DNA from: an uncultured Clostridia bacterium
Lineage (GTDB): Bacteria; Bacillota; Clostridia; TANB77; CAG-508
NCBI GenBank assembly: GCA_944389655.1
Contig: CALXND010000007.1
Span: forward strand, 1-41,806
Reading direction: 5' to 3'
Length of the DNA stretch: 41,806 nucleotides
Shown here: positions 1 to 7,577 of the stretch, piece by piece
Layout of the letters: every line of letters begins with the position of its first letter
How positions within the stretch are numbered: position 1 is the first letter of the stretch
Translations under genes and position numbers: made by a program
Notes under the pieces: model-generated
The model's database searches: none
The model's input: the letters and a program-made list of their open reading frames with translations, nothing else
Told to the model about the DNA's origin: nothing

Positions 1-50
1 ACACCTGGTTTATGTGGCAATTTTTTTAACTCTTCTTCTATGTTAAACAT
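1..50 (-). CDS. uvrC: Excinuclease ABC subunit C, N-terminal fragment
   Basis: UvrC makes the dual incision in nucleotide excision repair with UvrA and UvrB in the cytoplasm. Only the first 16 codons are inside the window; the gene runs off the left edge. The start at 50 has an AAGAGGAAA ribosome site and reads MFNIEEELKKLPHKPGV. The LPxxPGVY-type opening is characteristic of the GIY-YIG nuclease domain that begins UvrC. Nothing beyond that can be checked here. Identification rests on a short but distinctive N-terminus. Confidence 0.8.
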   Translation of the reverse strand, partial: MFNIEEELKKLPHKPG

Positions 51-154
51 TTTCCTCTTTCCTTATTTTTTACTCCACAATATTATACCATACTTTTTTG
101 TTTTTAGATAGTGATTTCTTTAATAGATTTTAGAGGCACTGCAAAATTTGTAGG

Positions 155-386
155 AAAGCAAAGTATATGTATATTTTGAAATATTTTGCAGTACCGCGCA
201 GCGACCAAACGAGTCTTCTTTGAAGACGAGTGCGAATTGGAGAAACGTTCAGATTTAAAAAATTTGCTATTTTTTAAATCTGATTATATCGTTTCGACAA
301 CAAGCGACAAAAAAATTTGAAAAATATACATTTCATTAGGATTTTAAAAAGCTTCATGTTTAAAAGCCATTATCTTATAACTTTCA
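155..386. repeat. Structured dispersed repeat, copy 1
   Basis: This fills most of the gap between uvrC and spoIVFB. The left arm (about 155-204) has a TGTATATTTTGAAA core and GCAGTACCGCGCAGCGAC. The right arm (about 305-331) ends in AATTTGAAAAATATACAT, roughly inverted to the left. Inside are hairpin GTCTTC/GAAGAC (213-218/222-227), the conserved strand GAGTGCGAATTGGAGAAAC, a stem GAAACG/CGTTTC (242-247/290-295), and a 13-bp hairpin (250-262/270-282). The tail at 367-386 (GCCATTATCTTATAAC) is an outer terminal repeat shared with copies at 22045 and 28259. The left outer repeat is missing. The right end runs into the stop of spoIVFB. Function is unknown; it looks like a MITE or a structured-RNA element. 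Confidence 0.75.
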
Positions 387-1025
387 AATATTATTCACTA
401 GTTTTTCTATATTTTTTCTTTTGTTGTATTTGCGTATTTCTAGTACTTCCAAATACCATAGATATCCAATTATTAAAACAATAGCAATATTTTGTAAATA
501 TAGTATTGCAATACTACTTATTGCAGTTAATATTATAAGTACGGTTTTTGATATAATATATGTAAGTTTATAAGCTTTTTTGGCTCCTAAAATTATTTTT
601 AACAATTCCTTTAAAACTCTTCCACCATCCATAGGATAAATTGGAATTAAATTAAATATTCCTATTAAGAAATTTGAGTATACTATTAATTGATATATAT
701 AGGTATTTTCAATACTTACATTAAATTTTGCAAATATTATTATAATTGTTGCAATTAAAAAGTTTGTTAGTGATCCTGCTAATACTATAATTGCTTTTTG
801 TATGTGTAACTCTTTATTATAATAATCTATGTTAAATCTAATTTGCAACCCAAATGGTGTTAGTTTTAATTCGGTTGGTTTAAATTTTAGTATCAATCCT
901 GCAACTAAATGACCTAGTTCATGTATAATTGCAAACACCATTAGTACTATGTAAATTTCTAGTTGTGATGTTAATAAAAACAAAAACAGAAACAAAAAAA
1001 TTTTTAAGTCTATTTTTATACTCAT
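384..1025 (-). CDS. spoIVFB: SpoIVFB-like site-2 intramembrane metalloprotease (M50)
   Basis: SpoIVFB cleaves pro-sigma-K inside the outer forespore membrane during sporulation; that role is inferred from the family and from the neighbour. The protein is about 213 aa with several membrane segments. The zinc motif HELGH lies near residue 36, and the second metal-ligand region reads NLIPIYPMDGG near residue 130; both are hallmarks of M50 proteases. An in-frame ATG at 1031 is only 2 nt from AGGAG, so the ATG at 1025 (8 nt spacing) is the better start. The gene follows the SpoIVFA-like gene by about 90 bp on the same strand, the usual pair. A general M50 protease is the alternative. Confidence 0.85.
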   Translation of the reverse strand: MSIKIDLKIFLFLFLFLLTSQLEIYIVLMVFAIIHELGHLVAGLILKFKPTELKLTPFGLQIRFNIDYYNKELHIQKAIIVLAGSLTNFLIATIIIIFAKFNVSIENTYIYQLIVYSNFLIGIFNLIPIYPMDGGRVLKELLKIILGAKKAYKLTYIISKTVLIILTAISSIAILYLQNIAIVLIIGYLWYLEVLEIRKYNKRKNIEKLVNNI

Positions 1026-1113
1026 TTGCATTTCTCCTCATATGATATGTTTATAAAGTCTACTATTTTTAGCTATTGTCTACAGCAAACTTTTTCTCTC
1101 TAAGTTTCTAATA

Positions 1114-2040
1114 CTATTTAAAATCCAATATGGATTCTGGATTTATTGTTCTATTGTCTCTTCTTATCTCAAAATGTAAATGTGGCCCTGTGGAATTGCC
1201 TGTTGAGCCTACTTCTGCAATTTTATCTCCTTGCTTTACTTTTTGTCCTTCCTTAACTAGTAATTTACTACAATGTGCGTATCTAGTTAGTACATCTCTA
1301 TTTTTTATATCTATATGCTTACCATATTCGCCTTCTTCTGATGCCACCTCTACTGTCCCTTCCATTGATGCATATATTGGAGTTCCTTCATTTGCTCCTA
1401 TATCTATTCCTTGATGATTTGCTGAAACTACTTCTGTTTCTTCTCTTTTTCCATATCTTGACGTTACAGTTCCTGTTACTGGCAAAATAAAGCTATATTT
1501 TTCTTTTAAATACTCTATATCTAATTCAGATTGAGATTTTTTTTCTGGTTCTTTTTCTGCTTCTTCTACAATTTCATTAGTAATAGCTCCTCCTATTCCG
1601 CCAGCTGTATTTGTAGTTTCATTCTCTACAGTACTATTTTCATCTATATTATTACTATTTTGCACTTCGTTTGTTACTACTGAATTTGTTTGTTCCTCTC
1701 CTATTCCTAAAAAACTCCACTTATCTTTATTATTGTTTATAAATTCGGTAACTTGTTTTTGTATATTTCCAAAATTAATATCATATGCTAAAAATTCCTT
1801 TGTTTTATTTATTACATCTTCTGAAAATATGTAATTTGTATTTTTTATCAAATAAAAAATTATGTATATAACTGCACATATTGCAAGTTGCATTAGCATC
1901 TTTTTAAATAATGATATTTTTTTCTTTTCACTTCGGTTTACATTTCCGCTTGATACTCGTATACCATTTGCTATTTTTCTTCTATGATAAATTTCTTCTG
2001 CTCTTCTAATTCTTTCTTCTTGACTTATTGTTCTTTCCAA
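1114..2040 (-). CDS. spoIVFA: SpoIVFA-like membrane protein with M23/LytM domain
   Basis: SpoIVFA scaffolds and restrains SpoIVFB in the engulfed forespore membrane. The 308-aa protein has a charged N-terminus, one membrane segment at about 48-66, an Asn/Glu-rich linker (100-170) and a C-terminal LytM domain (about 183-305). The canonical M23 zinc residues are present: H209 and D213 (HQGID), H256 (YAH), and H287/H289 (HLHF). The domain could therefore still be an active peptidase. The start is TTG at 2040 with GAGGAA 8 nt upstream; no ATG is as well placed. Assignment to SpoIVFA rests on the architecture and the adjacent SpoIVFB gene. Confidence 0.8.
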   Translation of the reverse strand: MERTISQEERIRRAEEIYHRRKIANGIRVSSGNVNRSEKKKISLFKKMLMQLAICAVIYIIFYLIKNTNYIFSEDVINKTKEFLAYDINFGNIQKQVTEFINNNKDKWSFLGIGEEQTNSVVTNEVQNSNNIDENSTVENETTNTAGGIGGAITNEIVEEAEKEPEKKSQSELDIEYLKEKYSFILPVTGTVTSRYGKREETEVVSANHQGIDIGANEGTPIYASMEGTVEVASEEGEYGKHIDIKNRDVLTRYAHCSKLLVKEGQKVKQGDKIAEVGSTGNSTGPHLHFEIRRDNRTINPESILDFK

Positions 2041-2186
2041 ATGAAATTCCTCACATTCTTCTAAAATTTGTTATTTTGAAAGTTTCCTCTTTGTTTGTGC
2101 TGGTTTAGGTTTCCGACTATAAGTAGGAAATCCTAAAGGCGATGGCGATTATATCCTTTTTATATAATAGAAATTTTCTATACAAT

Positions 2187-2240
2187 AAAAAACATCTATT
2201 CACTTTGCTGTTTAATGTATATGTGAATTAGATGTTTTTT
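2187..2240 (-). terminator. Rho-independent terminator
   Basis: An AAAAAACATCTA arm (2187-2198) pairs with TAGATGTTTTTT (2229-2240), extended inward by TTCAC/GTGAA. It has T-runs in both directions. It lies 31 bp after the stop of the small membrane-protein gene on the minus strand and before the spoIVFA leader. Confidence 0.8.
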
Positions 2241-2270
2241 ATACATATTTTCTTTTATACAATACACATT

Positions 2271-2612
2271 TTAAATTAATGTGAAAATAATCCCTAAAAT
2301 GGTTGTAAATGCTAGAAACAAATTGATTTTAAGCGATGCTTTATATCTTTTTTCTAGCTTTTTCATATTGTTTTTCCATTTTGGTGTATTCTTCTCTAAG
2401 CTTTCTGTGTATGACTTTACAAGCATTTCTGCTTCTTTTACAATATATTCGCTTCCTTCTTTTTTGTTTGTTTCATCTTTAGAATATTGAGCATCAACCA
2501 TCTGATATTTATGTATTTTCTTATTTTCTTTTAATACCACAATAGCTTCTTCTACAAGATTTGATGGCAAATTTTTAAGTACAATAATATTTTTCATGTC
2601 ACTAATATTCAT
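2271..2612 (-). CDS. Small tail-anchored hypothetical protein
   Basis: I do not recognise this 113-aa protein. Residues 1-20 are mildly hydrophobic (MKNIIVLKNLPSNLVEEAI). Residues 45-93 are charged and helical with heptad-like Leu/Lys spacing. Residues 96-113 form a single C-terminal membrane helix, so a cytoplasmic domain tethered to the membrane is likely. It has a strong AAGGAGG ribosome site 8 nt from the ATG and its own terminator. It sits between spoIVFA and yyaC on the same strand, so a sporulation-related role is possible but unproven. Confidence 0.7.
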   Translation of the reverse strand: MNISDMKNIIVLKNLPSNLVEEAIVVLKENKKIHKYQMVDAQYSKDETNKKEGSEYIVKEAEMLVKSYTESLEKNTPKWKNNMKKLEKRYKASLKINLFLAFTTILGIIFTLI

Positions 2613-2667
2613 TTGTTTTCCTCCTTAAGTAATTATCTTACTTAAATTTTTGCCATTTTTTATTTTC

Positions 2668-3201
2668 TTATACATAAATATGTGATTTTTCTAAAACATT
2701 TCTTATTTCTGCTGAAATATCTTTTGCAAATAACAAATTATCTTTTAGACTTACCTTTTTTAATTCTTTTAAGTTTTCCTCTTGTGTGTTATAATAATTT
2801 CCTACAACACATTTTATATTAATGTTTGAATAAAAGCATATACTTTTGTTTAATGCTTTTCCAATTTTTATATATCCAGAACTTATTACTACATCTCCGC
2901 TATTATTTTTGTTGCTTAAGGCTGCATCTATTGCAATTATATATGGATTTTGAGTTTTTTTGTAAATATTTGAAATTACATTTCTAGCATTAGAAAAATT
3001 TAAATTTTTTTCTATTGTGCCATATACTTGTATAAATTCATTTTGTATTTCACTTAAATAACTTCCTACTACTGGTCCTATGCAATCTCCTGCAAGCTTA
3101 TTTGTGCCTATACATAAAAAAACTATTTGGGTATAGTTTTGATTTATTTGCTCAAGCTTTTGTTTAAAATCTTGCCTAAATCTTTGATAGTTGTAACTCA
3201 A
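2668..3201 (-). CDS. yyaC: YyaC family spore protease-like protein (DUF1256)
   Basis: A 177-aa protein matching the YyaC/DUF1256 family, which is related in fold to the germination protease GPR and found in endospore formers. The signature FLCIGTNKLAGDCIGPVVG lies at residues 28-46, with a further acidic strand (IIAIDAALS) near 90-98. These acidic and Gly-rich loops correspond to the GPR-type active site. The start is TTG at 3201, preceded by GAAGGG about 11 nt upstream; no nearer ATG fits the conserved N-terminus. Substrate is unknown. Confidence 0.82.
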   Translation of the reverse strand: MSYNYQRFRQDFKQKLEQINQNYTQIVFLCIGTNKLAGDCIGPVVGSYLSEIQNEFIQVYGTIEKNLNFSNARNVISNIYKKTQNPYIIAIDAALSNKNNSGDVVISSGYIKIGKALNKSICFYSNINIKCVVGNYYNTQEENLKELKKVSLKDNLLFAKDISAEIRNVLEKSHIYV

Positions 3202-3297
3202 ATATAATCAATCCCTTCTAAATTATTATTTATACTATAGTTTTTACTAACGGCTCACTTATCACATTCTTATTTACTATATATAAACTGTTTAATC

Positions 3298-3543
3298 TTA
3301 TTCTTTATTTCTTGCAATTATGATACTTACATCTCTACTATGATTATATTTCTTTACTATATTTTGAGAAAAACTTGCTATTTCATTTGTCAAAATAATT
3401 ACATCATATCTTTTATTTATTAATTCTTCTAATTTTTTATCAGTATTTTCTGGATCTTCTAATTTAAAAACATCAAACCCTAATTTTTCTGGCACGTTAA
3501 AACTTTTTTCATCCTTTTCATATTTTATCCATGACATTTTCAT
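3298..3543 (-). CDS. Small protein resembling V-ATPase subunit F fold
   Basis: A protein of about 81 aa. The pattern GFDVFKLEDPENTDKKLEEL followed by YDVIILTNEIAS resembles the small Rossmann-like subunit F (NtpG/AtpF) of V-type ATPases, but no V-ATPase genes are nearby, so this is only a fold-level similarity. The first ATG (3555) has no ribosome site. The ATG at 3543 has GGTGG 5 nt upstream and is preferred; 3537 is a further option. It may be an orphan regulatory protein of the same fold. Downstream (3556-3728 side) I see no other gene. Confidence 0.5.
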   Translation of the reverse strand: MKMSWIKYEKDEKSFNVPEKLGFDVFKLEDPENTDKKLEELINKRYDVIILTNEIASFSQNIVKKYNHSRDVSIIIARNKE

Positions 3544-3728
3544 TTTTACCACCATTTTTAGTGTTTGATATTTTTTAGAAAAATATTCATTTATTTTGCA
3601 TAATAATGACTTTTTACAATTTTTTTCTCTATTTATAAGATTTTAAATTCTGCATCACTATTCGTGTTGAAAAGTTTTACGCATACAAATTTTGCTACAT
3701 TGTAGTTCTATGCAACATAAAATGTGCA

Positions 3729-4242
3729 TTATCCTTCTAGTAATGCTTTTATATCTTCATCTTCTTTTAGGTTCTCATCTGATATGTAAGAAAATGCTCT
3801 TTTATCACTTTTTACTGCTTCTAATGCAATTTCTTTATTTGCTCTTAATCTTTTACTTGCATATTTAAATATAAGTCCTTTGTTCTTTACAGCTTCTAGC
3901 ACTACATCGTAGTCATCTCTAAGTTCCTCCGAGGCATAATATAGTTCCTGCCCATCTATTTTTACTGCGTCTAACATTGTTTCTTTATCATTTGATAGTC
4001 TTTCGCTAACATAACAAGCTGTCCAACCGAACTTTCTTTATTGATGCTAAAACTACTTCTTTATCGTCTTTTAGTTCTTTACTGGCAAATTCTAGGCTAT
4101 TTCCGTCTTGATTAATTGCTACCATTACTACTTCTTTATCATTTTTTAATCTATCTGATGCAAGGTCTAGTAAACTACCTTGTTTGCCAACCATTTCGAT
4201 TACATATTCTTTGTCGTCTGATTTTGACACATCAAATTCCAT
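3729..4242 (-). pseudogene. DUF4116 repeat protein, frameshifted
   Basis: Two reading frames that together make one DUF4116 protein of about 170 aa. The 25-residue unit (xVVxxAVxxxGxxLxYASxxLKxDKE) appears about five times. The first frame (4242 to 4006) covers the N-terminal units and stops after ASIKKVRLDSLLC. If one A is removed from the AAAGAAAG stretch at 4032-4040, the reading continues as SIKKFGWTACYVSERLSNDK and joins the second frame (ending at 3729) without a gap. The internal ATG at 4242 (GGAGG 5-6 nt upstream) is a better start than the one at 4254. It could be a true pseudogene, a phase-variable tract, or a base-calling error. Confidence 0.75.
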
Positions 4243-4265
4243 GTTTGCCTCCATTTTGTAATAGT

Positions 4266-4943
4266 TTATTTTTTCATTTTTCTTAAATAATCTTTTGTTT
4301 TTTTATCTACTCTATATGATTCAATTATTTTCTGCAAAGCCTTATTAAAAGTAAATTTATCTAATTTGTTATCTTTCAGAAATTTTAATGTTTTGTCTTC
4401 GTTTTTTATAAATGCTTCCGATATTCCCCATGCAATTCCCATTTTTACATAGTATTTATCTAATTTTATATTATTATAAATATCAAAAACTCTATCTATA
4501 TACTCGTCTGTAATAAAGTAGTCCATAAGCATAATAACTGCAAATCTAACTTCAAATTCTTTATCAGATTTTATATATTTAAGTATGTATTCGTATATCT
4601 CTTTTAAATTTTTGCTTGCAAATTTATATGTAGCTGAACAGCAATCACAAATAGCCCAATTATCTATCATTGGGACAAATTTGTCTAAGTATTTAATTCT
4701 TGTTTTTAAATCTGCTTTCATGTATCCTATAACTAAACCATAAATCATTTTTTCCTCGTAAAATTCACATTTGTAAGTATTTAAAAATGTTATTGGTTCT
4801 TCTTTTGCTATTGTTTTTGCTAATTTTCTTAAGTTTGGTATTCTTACCCCTATTATGTCATTTACATTTGGGCATAAACTCCCTTGAAACTCTTTATATT
4901 TTTCATCTGCTAATTCATAAATTTGTTTTCTTAAATCTTGCAT
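4266..4943 (-). CDS. DNA alkylation repair protein, AlkD-like HEAT repeat
   Basis: AlkD-type glycosylases excise alkylated bases without flipping them, using a right-handed superhelix of HEAT-like repeats. The protein is about 225 aa. Family features seen are the DEKYKEF start, GVRIPNLRKLAK, the NWAICDC motif near residue 100 (Trp/Asp positions important in AlkD), FEVRFAVIMLMDYF, and YYVKMGIAWGISEAF. An upstream in-frame ATG at 5003 would add 20 residues unlike the family, while the ATG at 4943 has GGAGG 6 nt upstream. The stop is 23 bp from the DUF4116 start, so the two may be co-transcribed. Confidence 0.85.
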   Translation of the reverse strand: MQDLRKQIYELADEKYKEFQGSLCPNVNDIIGVRIPNLRKLAKTIAKEEPITFLNTYKCEFYEEKMIYGLVIGYMKADLKTRIKYLDKFVPMIDNWAICDCCSATYKFASKNLKEIYEYILKYIKSDKEFEVRFAVIMLMDYFITDEYIDRVFDIYNNIKLDKYYVKMGIAWGISEAFIKNEDKTLKFLKDNKLDKFTFNKALQKIIESYRVDKKTKDYLRKMKK

Positions 4944-5017
4944 TTTTCCTCCATATATACTTGTCTTTTTCAACATAGTATCATAATTTACTTTTAAGTT
5001 CAAGGTATTTTATTTTT

Positions 5018-5866
5018 CTACTCTATTATGCTATCTTTGAATTCCCTATATACGTTATCATACTGCTTTATAAAGTCCATTATAACATATTTAGTACATG
5101 GATATGCTTTCCTAAGTGCATTACCCAATACATGCGTTGTTCCATTTTTATAGTGTACTACAAATTTACTTTCTTTTGCTCTTTTTTCTCTTTCTTTGTA
5201 TAGTGGAATTATAACCTCTCGATATAATCTCTCATAAGAAAAAATATATTCTTCCCCAACAAAACTTTTTGGCACAAATACTATTGGTATATGTTTTAAA
5301 GCTGGTAATTCTGTTTCTATCTCTGTCCAATCCTTGTTTTCTGAGTCCCAGCATAATTTACTTATTTTTACTTTTTCCATAGGTATTTTCCACAAATTAC
5401 ATTGTTCTTGTGTATATTTTACTAAGTCTTTAAATATTATTGTTGTAATTAGGTCAGAAACTTTATCCTCTCCGATATTTGGTACCATCATTATACAGTC
5501 ATATATATCTTCTACCATTCCTTGTTCTAGAACACCGCTTTTAGATAATAGCCTAACTAAATCCTTTCCTCCGTTCTCTCCAAAGCTTTTTCCATATATA
5601 GTATTTAATGAATACCCCAATCTTGTCTCGTTTCTTTCATGAAAATTATTTATTATTTTTAATACTTCTCCATAGTTTTTATTTTTTGCAAGATTTAGCA
5701 AATTATTTATAAAATATTCTATTGCTTCATAACATTTCTTGTGCAGTTCTGTTTTTCCTCTTTTTATTTTCAGAGGATCAATAAATATTTTATTGTCTTT
5801 TGTTAAATTTACATTTACAAAATCCATTTTTACAGCTGGTATACTATATTTTAAACTTATTTTCAT
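5018..5866 (-). CDS. Conserved hypothetical protein
   Basis: A soluble protein of about 282 aa without membrane segments. It opens with strands typical of a nucleic-acid or enzyme domain (FVNVNLTKDNKIFIDPLKI). It then shows NFHERNETRLGYS near residue 80, GEDKVSDLITTIIFKDLVKYTQEQC near 140, and HVLGNALRKAYP near the C-terminus. I have a sense of a widespread bacterial family with the ETRLGYS and DKVSDLTTNI motifs but cannot name its function. An ATG at 5902 exists, but the ATG at 5866 fits the GGATGAG ribosome site and the family-like start MKISLKYSIP. It is 74 bp upstream of alkD, same strand. Confidence 0.65.
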   Translation of the reverse strand: MKISLKYSIPAVKMDFVNVNLTKDNKIFIDPLKIKRGKTELHKKCYEAIEYFINNLLNLAKNKNYGEVLKIINNFHERNETRLGYSLNTIYGKSFGENGGKDLVRLLSKSGVLEQGMVEDIYDCIMMVPNIGEDKVSDLITTIIFKDLVKYTQEQCNLWKIPMEKVKISKLCWDSENKDWTEIETELPALKHIPIVFVPKSFVGEEYIFSYERLYREVIIPLYKEREKRAKESKFVVHYKNGTTHVLGNALRKAYPCTKYVIMDFIKQYDNVYREFKDSIIE

Positions 5867-6230
5867 ATTAATCTCATCCTTTTTTTGTTGATAGTATACC
5901 ATTAGAATTCATTTCGTGCAATAGCGTATTATATTTCCTTTAATTTATTGGTTACAGTACAATGGTTTTATTTTAATGGGTTTTATACTTTAAAACATTA
6001 GGTATTATATTTTCGTATATAGCGACATAAGCTTTACAATTAGTGAACTGTCTATCTTCTCTACCGAGCCGTTCATTAAAAGCTTTCGCAATAAAAGAGC
6101 ATAAAATTATATTGTGCATGGTATGATTAAATTTGCTATCGAAAATATGGACACTTTGGAGATTAAAGAAATAAAGAAAATAAAACAAATTAAAAATTTA
6201 TTATTTATTCATACATTCTATAATTTTTAT
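5867..6230. other. Gene-poor stretch with a repeat-end fragment
   Basis: I see no convincing gene here. A 71-codon minus-strand frame (5973-6188) lacks a ribosome site and has unnatural composition. GTTACAGTACAATGGT at 5951-5966 resembles the outer end of the dispersed structured repeat (GTTACAGGATAATGGT), so this may be the remains of a decayed copy. Confidence 0.4.
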
Positions 6231-6257
6231 TTGACATCTGTAAAAAAGTGGTATAAT
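6231..6257 (+). promoter_or_regulatory. Promoter of candidate antitoxin RNA
   Basis: TTGACA at 6231-6236 and TATAAT at 6252-6257 (15-bp spacer), or TTGACA with TAATAA two bases further on at the ideal 17-bp spacing. It points at a 90-nt transcript that ends in a strong terminator and has no reading frame. Confidence 0.7.
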
Positions 6258-6262
6258 AAGAA

Positions 6263-6356
6263 TAGTAAATAAAGAAACCACAAACGTGGTTAACCTGAGA
6301 ATAATATTTTAGACACATCAAACTTTGGCGAGTTTACAGATGTGTCTGTTTTTTGG
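6263..6356 (+). ncRNA. Candidate antisense antitoxin RNA (type I TA)
   Basis: A predicted RNA of about 90 nt that starts just after the promoter at 6231-6257. It contains hairpin AACCAC/GTGGTT (about 6276-6291) and ends in a strong terminator. The terminator stem is AGACACATC (6311-6319) with GATGTGTCT (6339-6347), extended inward by AAACT/AGTTT, then TTTTTT at 6349-6354. It is convergent with the 40-codon hydrophobic ORF whose stop is at 6358. The toxin mRNA has no U-tract before this point and should run through it, giving a long 3'-3' duplex. This is the arrangement of TxpA/RatA and BsrG/SR4; function here is inferred. Confidence 0.6.
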
Positions 6357-6357
6357 T

Positions 6358-6480
6358 TTATTTGCTCTTACAAAGTAGTATTACAAGTGCTATTATCGAA
6401 GTAAGAGCTATGATAGTTACTCCAATTAATGAATGATATAATATGTATATTGTTGCAATTAATGTTTGCATTTCTACCAT
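6358..6480 (-). CDS. Candidate type I toxin, small hydrophobic peptide
   Basis: A 40-residue peptide: short head MVEMQ, one long hydrophobic helix (about 7-37), and the basic tail CKSK. The frame extends upstream to 6552, but the ATG at 6480 has AAGGAG at 6490-6495 (9 nt spacing), and the promoter at 6541-6569 starts the transcript too late for the longer version. The ribosome site sits in a hairpin: GCCTC (6500-6504, transcript sense) pairs with GAGGC (6483-6487), or CTCC with GGAG, typical of translationally silenced type I toxins. Expected action is membrane depolarisation. I cannot assign it to a named toxin family. Confidence 0.6.
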   Translation of the reverse strand: MVEMQTLIATIYILYHSLIGVTIIALTSIIALVILLCKSK

Positions 6481-6540
6481 AAGCCTCATCTCCTTGTTGG
6501 AGGCAAACCACATCTGCTTATTCTCATTTTTATGTTTAAT

Positions 6541-6569
6541 ACTATATAACATTTGTTTGTAAAAATCAA
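6541..6569 (-). promoter_or_regulatory. Promoter of candidate type I toxin
   Basis: Read on the minus strand, TTGATT (6569-6564), a 17-bp spacer and TATAGT (6546-6541). The transcript would start near 6534 with a leader of about 55 nt containing the hairpin that covers the ribosome site. Confidence 0.75.
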
Positions 6570-6591
6570 GCTAACACATCGTTTTTTACAA

Positions 6592-6645
6592 AAGACTTCC
6601 AATCTTTACTGGCATATATTTTTACCAATAAATCTTGGAAGCTTA
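6592..6645 (-). terminator. Terminator downstream of spo0A
   Basis: A long hairpin with CTTCCAA and TTTATTGG on one side and CCAGTAAA and TTGGAAG on the other, interrupted by a symmetric GA/GA internal loop. It is followed on the minus strand by a weak U-tract (TCTTTTGT). It lies just after the spo0A stop and before the toxin promoter. Confidence 0.6.
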
Positions 6646-6658
6646 TTACATAAAACTT

Positions 6659-7477
6659 TTACGCGCTCTTTAATTCAAGCCTTAATTTATCAGCTATCAT
6701 TGCTATAAATTCACTATTTGTTGGCTTTCCTTTTGCTGCAGATACCGTATAGCCAAATATACTTTCTACTGCTTGTTGTTTACCTCTGCCCCATGCCACT
6801 TCTATTGCGTGGCGAATTGCGCGTTCTACTCGGCTTGGGGTTGTTTTGTATTTTGTTGCTATTTCGGGATATAATTGTTTCGTAATTTGATTTATAACAT
6901 CAATATCGTTTACTACCATTATTATTGCTTCTCTTAAATATTGATATCCTTTAATGTGTGCTGGAACACCAACTTCATGTATTACATTCGTAACTAGCGC
7001 TTCTAAATTTTCTTCATTTTTCTTATTTTCTGGGGATATATCTATATACTGCGCTTTTGGTTCTCTACTTACAAAATTTACATTTGCTTGTACTGGTTTG
7101 TAAAATTTTAAATCTTTTATTCTTTTTATTAGAATGTTTATGTCGAATGGTTTTACTAAATAGTATTGTGCTCCAAGTTCTATTGCTCTTTGGGTTATTT
7201 TGTCTTGACCTACTGCTGATAGAATGATGCACATTGGCTTTTTTTCCAATTTTGTTTCATTTAATTTTTCTAAAACGCCAAGTCCATCTAAGTGAGGCAT
7301 TATAATGTCTAATAATGCAATGTCTGGCTTTGTCTCAACTATTTTTTCAAATGCTTCTTGTCCATCTCTTGCTGTTGCGACTACTTCTAGTCCTTCATCT
7401 TTTGATAAATAACTTACTAATGTTTTTGTAAAGTCTTGATTATCATCAGATACTAAAATTTTAATTTTTTCATTCAA
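6659..7477 (-). CDS. spo0A: Sporulation master regulator Spo0A
   Basis: Spo0A is the phosphorelay response regulator that commits the cell to sporulation by binding 0A boxes. The 272-aa protein has a receiver domain (1-125) with the acidic pair D11/D12, phosphoacceptor D57 (LLD), S87 and K109. After a linker comes the Spo0A C-terminal DNA-binding domain, with conserved segments [41 protein letters not shown] and [19 protein letters not shown]. The start is TTG at 7477, 8 nt from AGGGGG; the nearby ATG at 7473 is out of frame. It is transcribed alone from the promoter at 7526-7554. The usual upstream neighbour spoIVB is not here. Confidence 0.97.
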   Translation of the reverse strand: MNEKIKILVSDDNQDFTKTLVSYLSKDEGLEVVATARDGQEAFEKIVETKPDIALLDIIMPHLDGLGVLEKLNETKLEKKPMCIILSAVGQDKITQRAIELGAQYYLVKPFDINILIKRIKDLKFYKPVQANVNFVSREPKAQYIDISPENKKNEENLEALVTNVIHEVGVPAHIKGYQYLREAIIMVVNDIDVINQITKQLYPEIATKYKTTPSRVERAIRHAIEVAWGRGKQQAVESIFGYTVSAAKGKPTNSEFIAMIADKLRLELKSA

Positions 7478-7501
7478 TTTTTTATCCCCCTACTCATTAT
7501 A

Positions 7502-7554
7502 AATTGTAAAATATTTACAATTAGGATTATATATCTTTTTCCATAATTTTACAA
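7502..7554 (-). promoter_or_regulatory. spo0A promoter with palindrome at the start site
   Basis: On the minus strand, TTGTAA (7554-7549), a 17-bp spacer and TATAAT (7531-7526). A perfect 21-bp palindrome, half-sites AATTGTAAA and TTTACAATT, occupies 7502-7522, so it overlaps the expected start of transcription and precedes the ribosome site. It could be a repressor operator or a hairpin at the mRNA 5' end. Confidence 0.65.
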
Positions 7555-7577
7555 TAGTTTTTGGGAAAATTTTTAAT

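Noticed and set aside
3298-3543. Calling this gene a V-type ATPase subunit F
   Set aside because: The fold-level pattern fits, but no other V-ATPase subunit is near and part of the protein is unlike the family.
5973-6188. A 71-codon minus-strand frame between the unknown gene and the type I TA locus
   Set aside because: No ribosome site, odd composition and no family resemblance; the area looks like decayed repeat.
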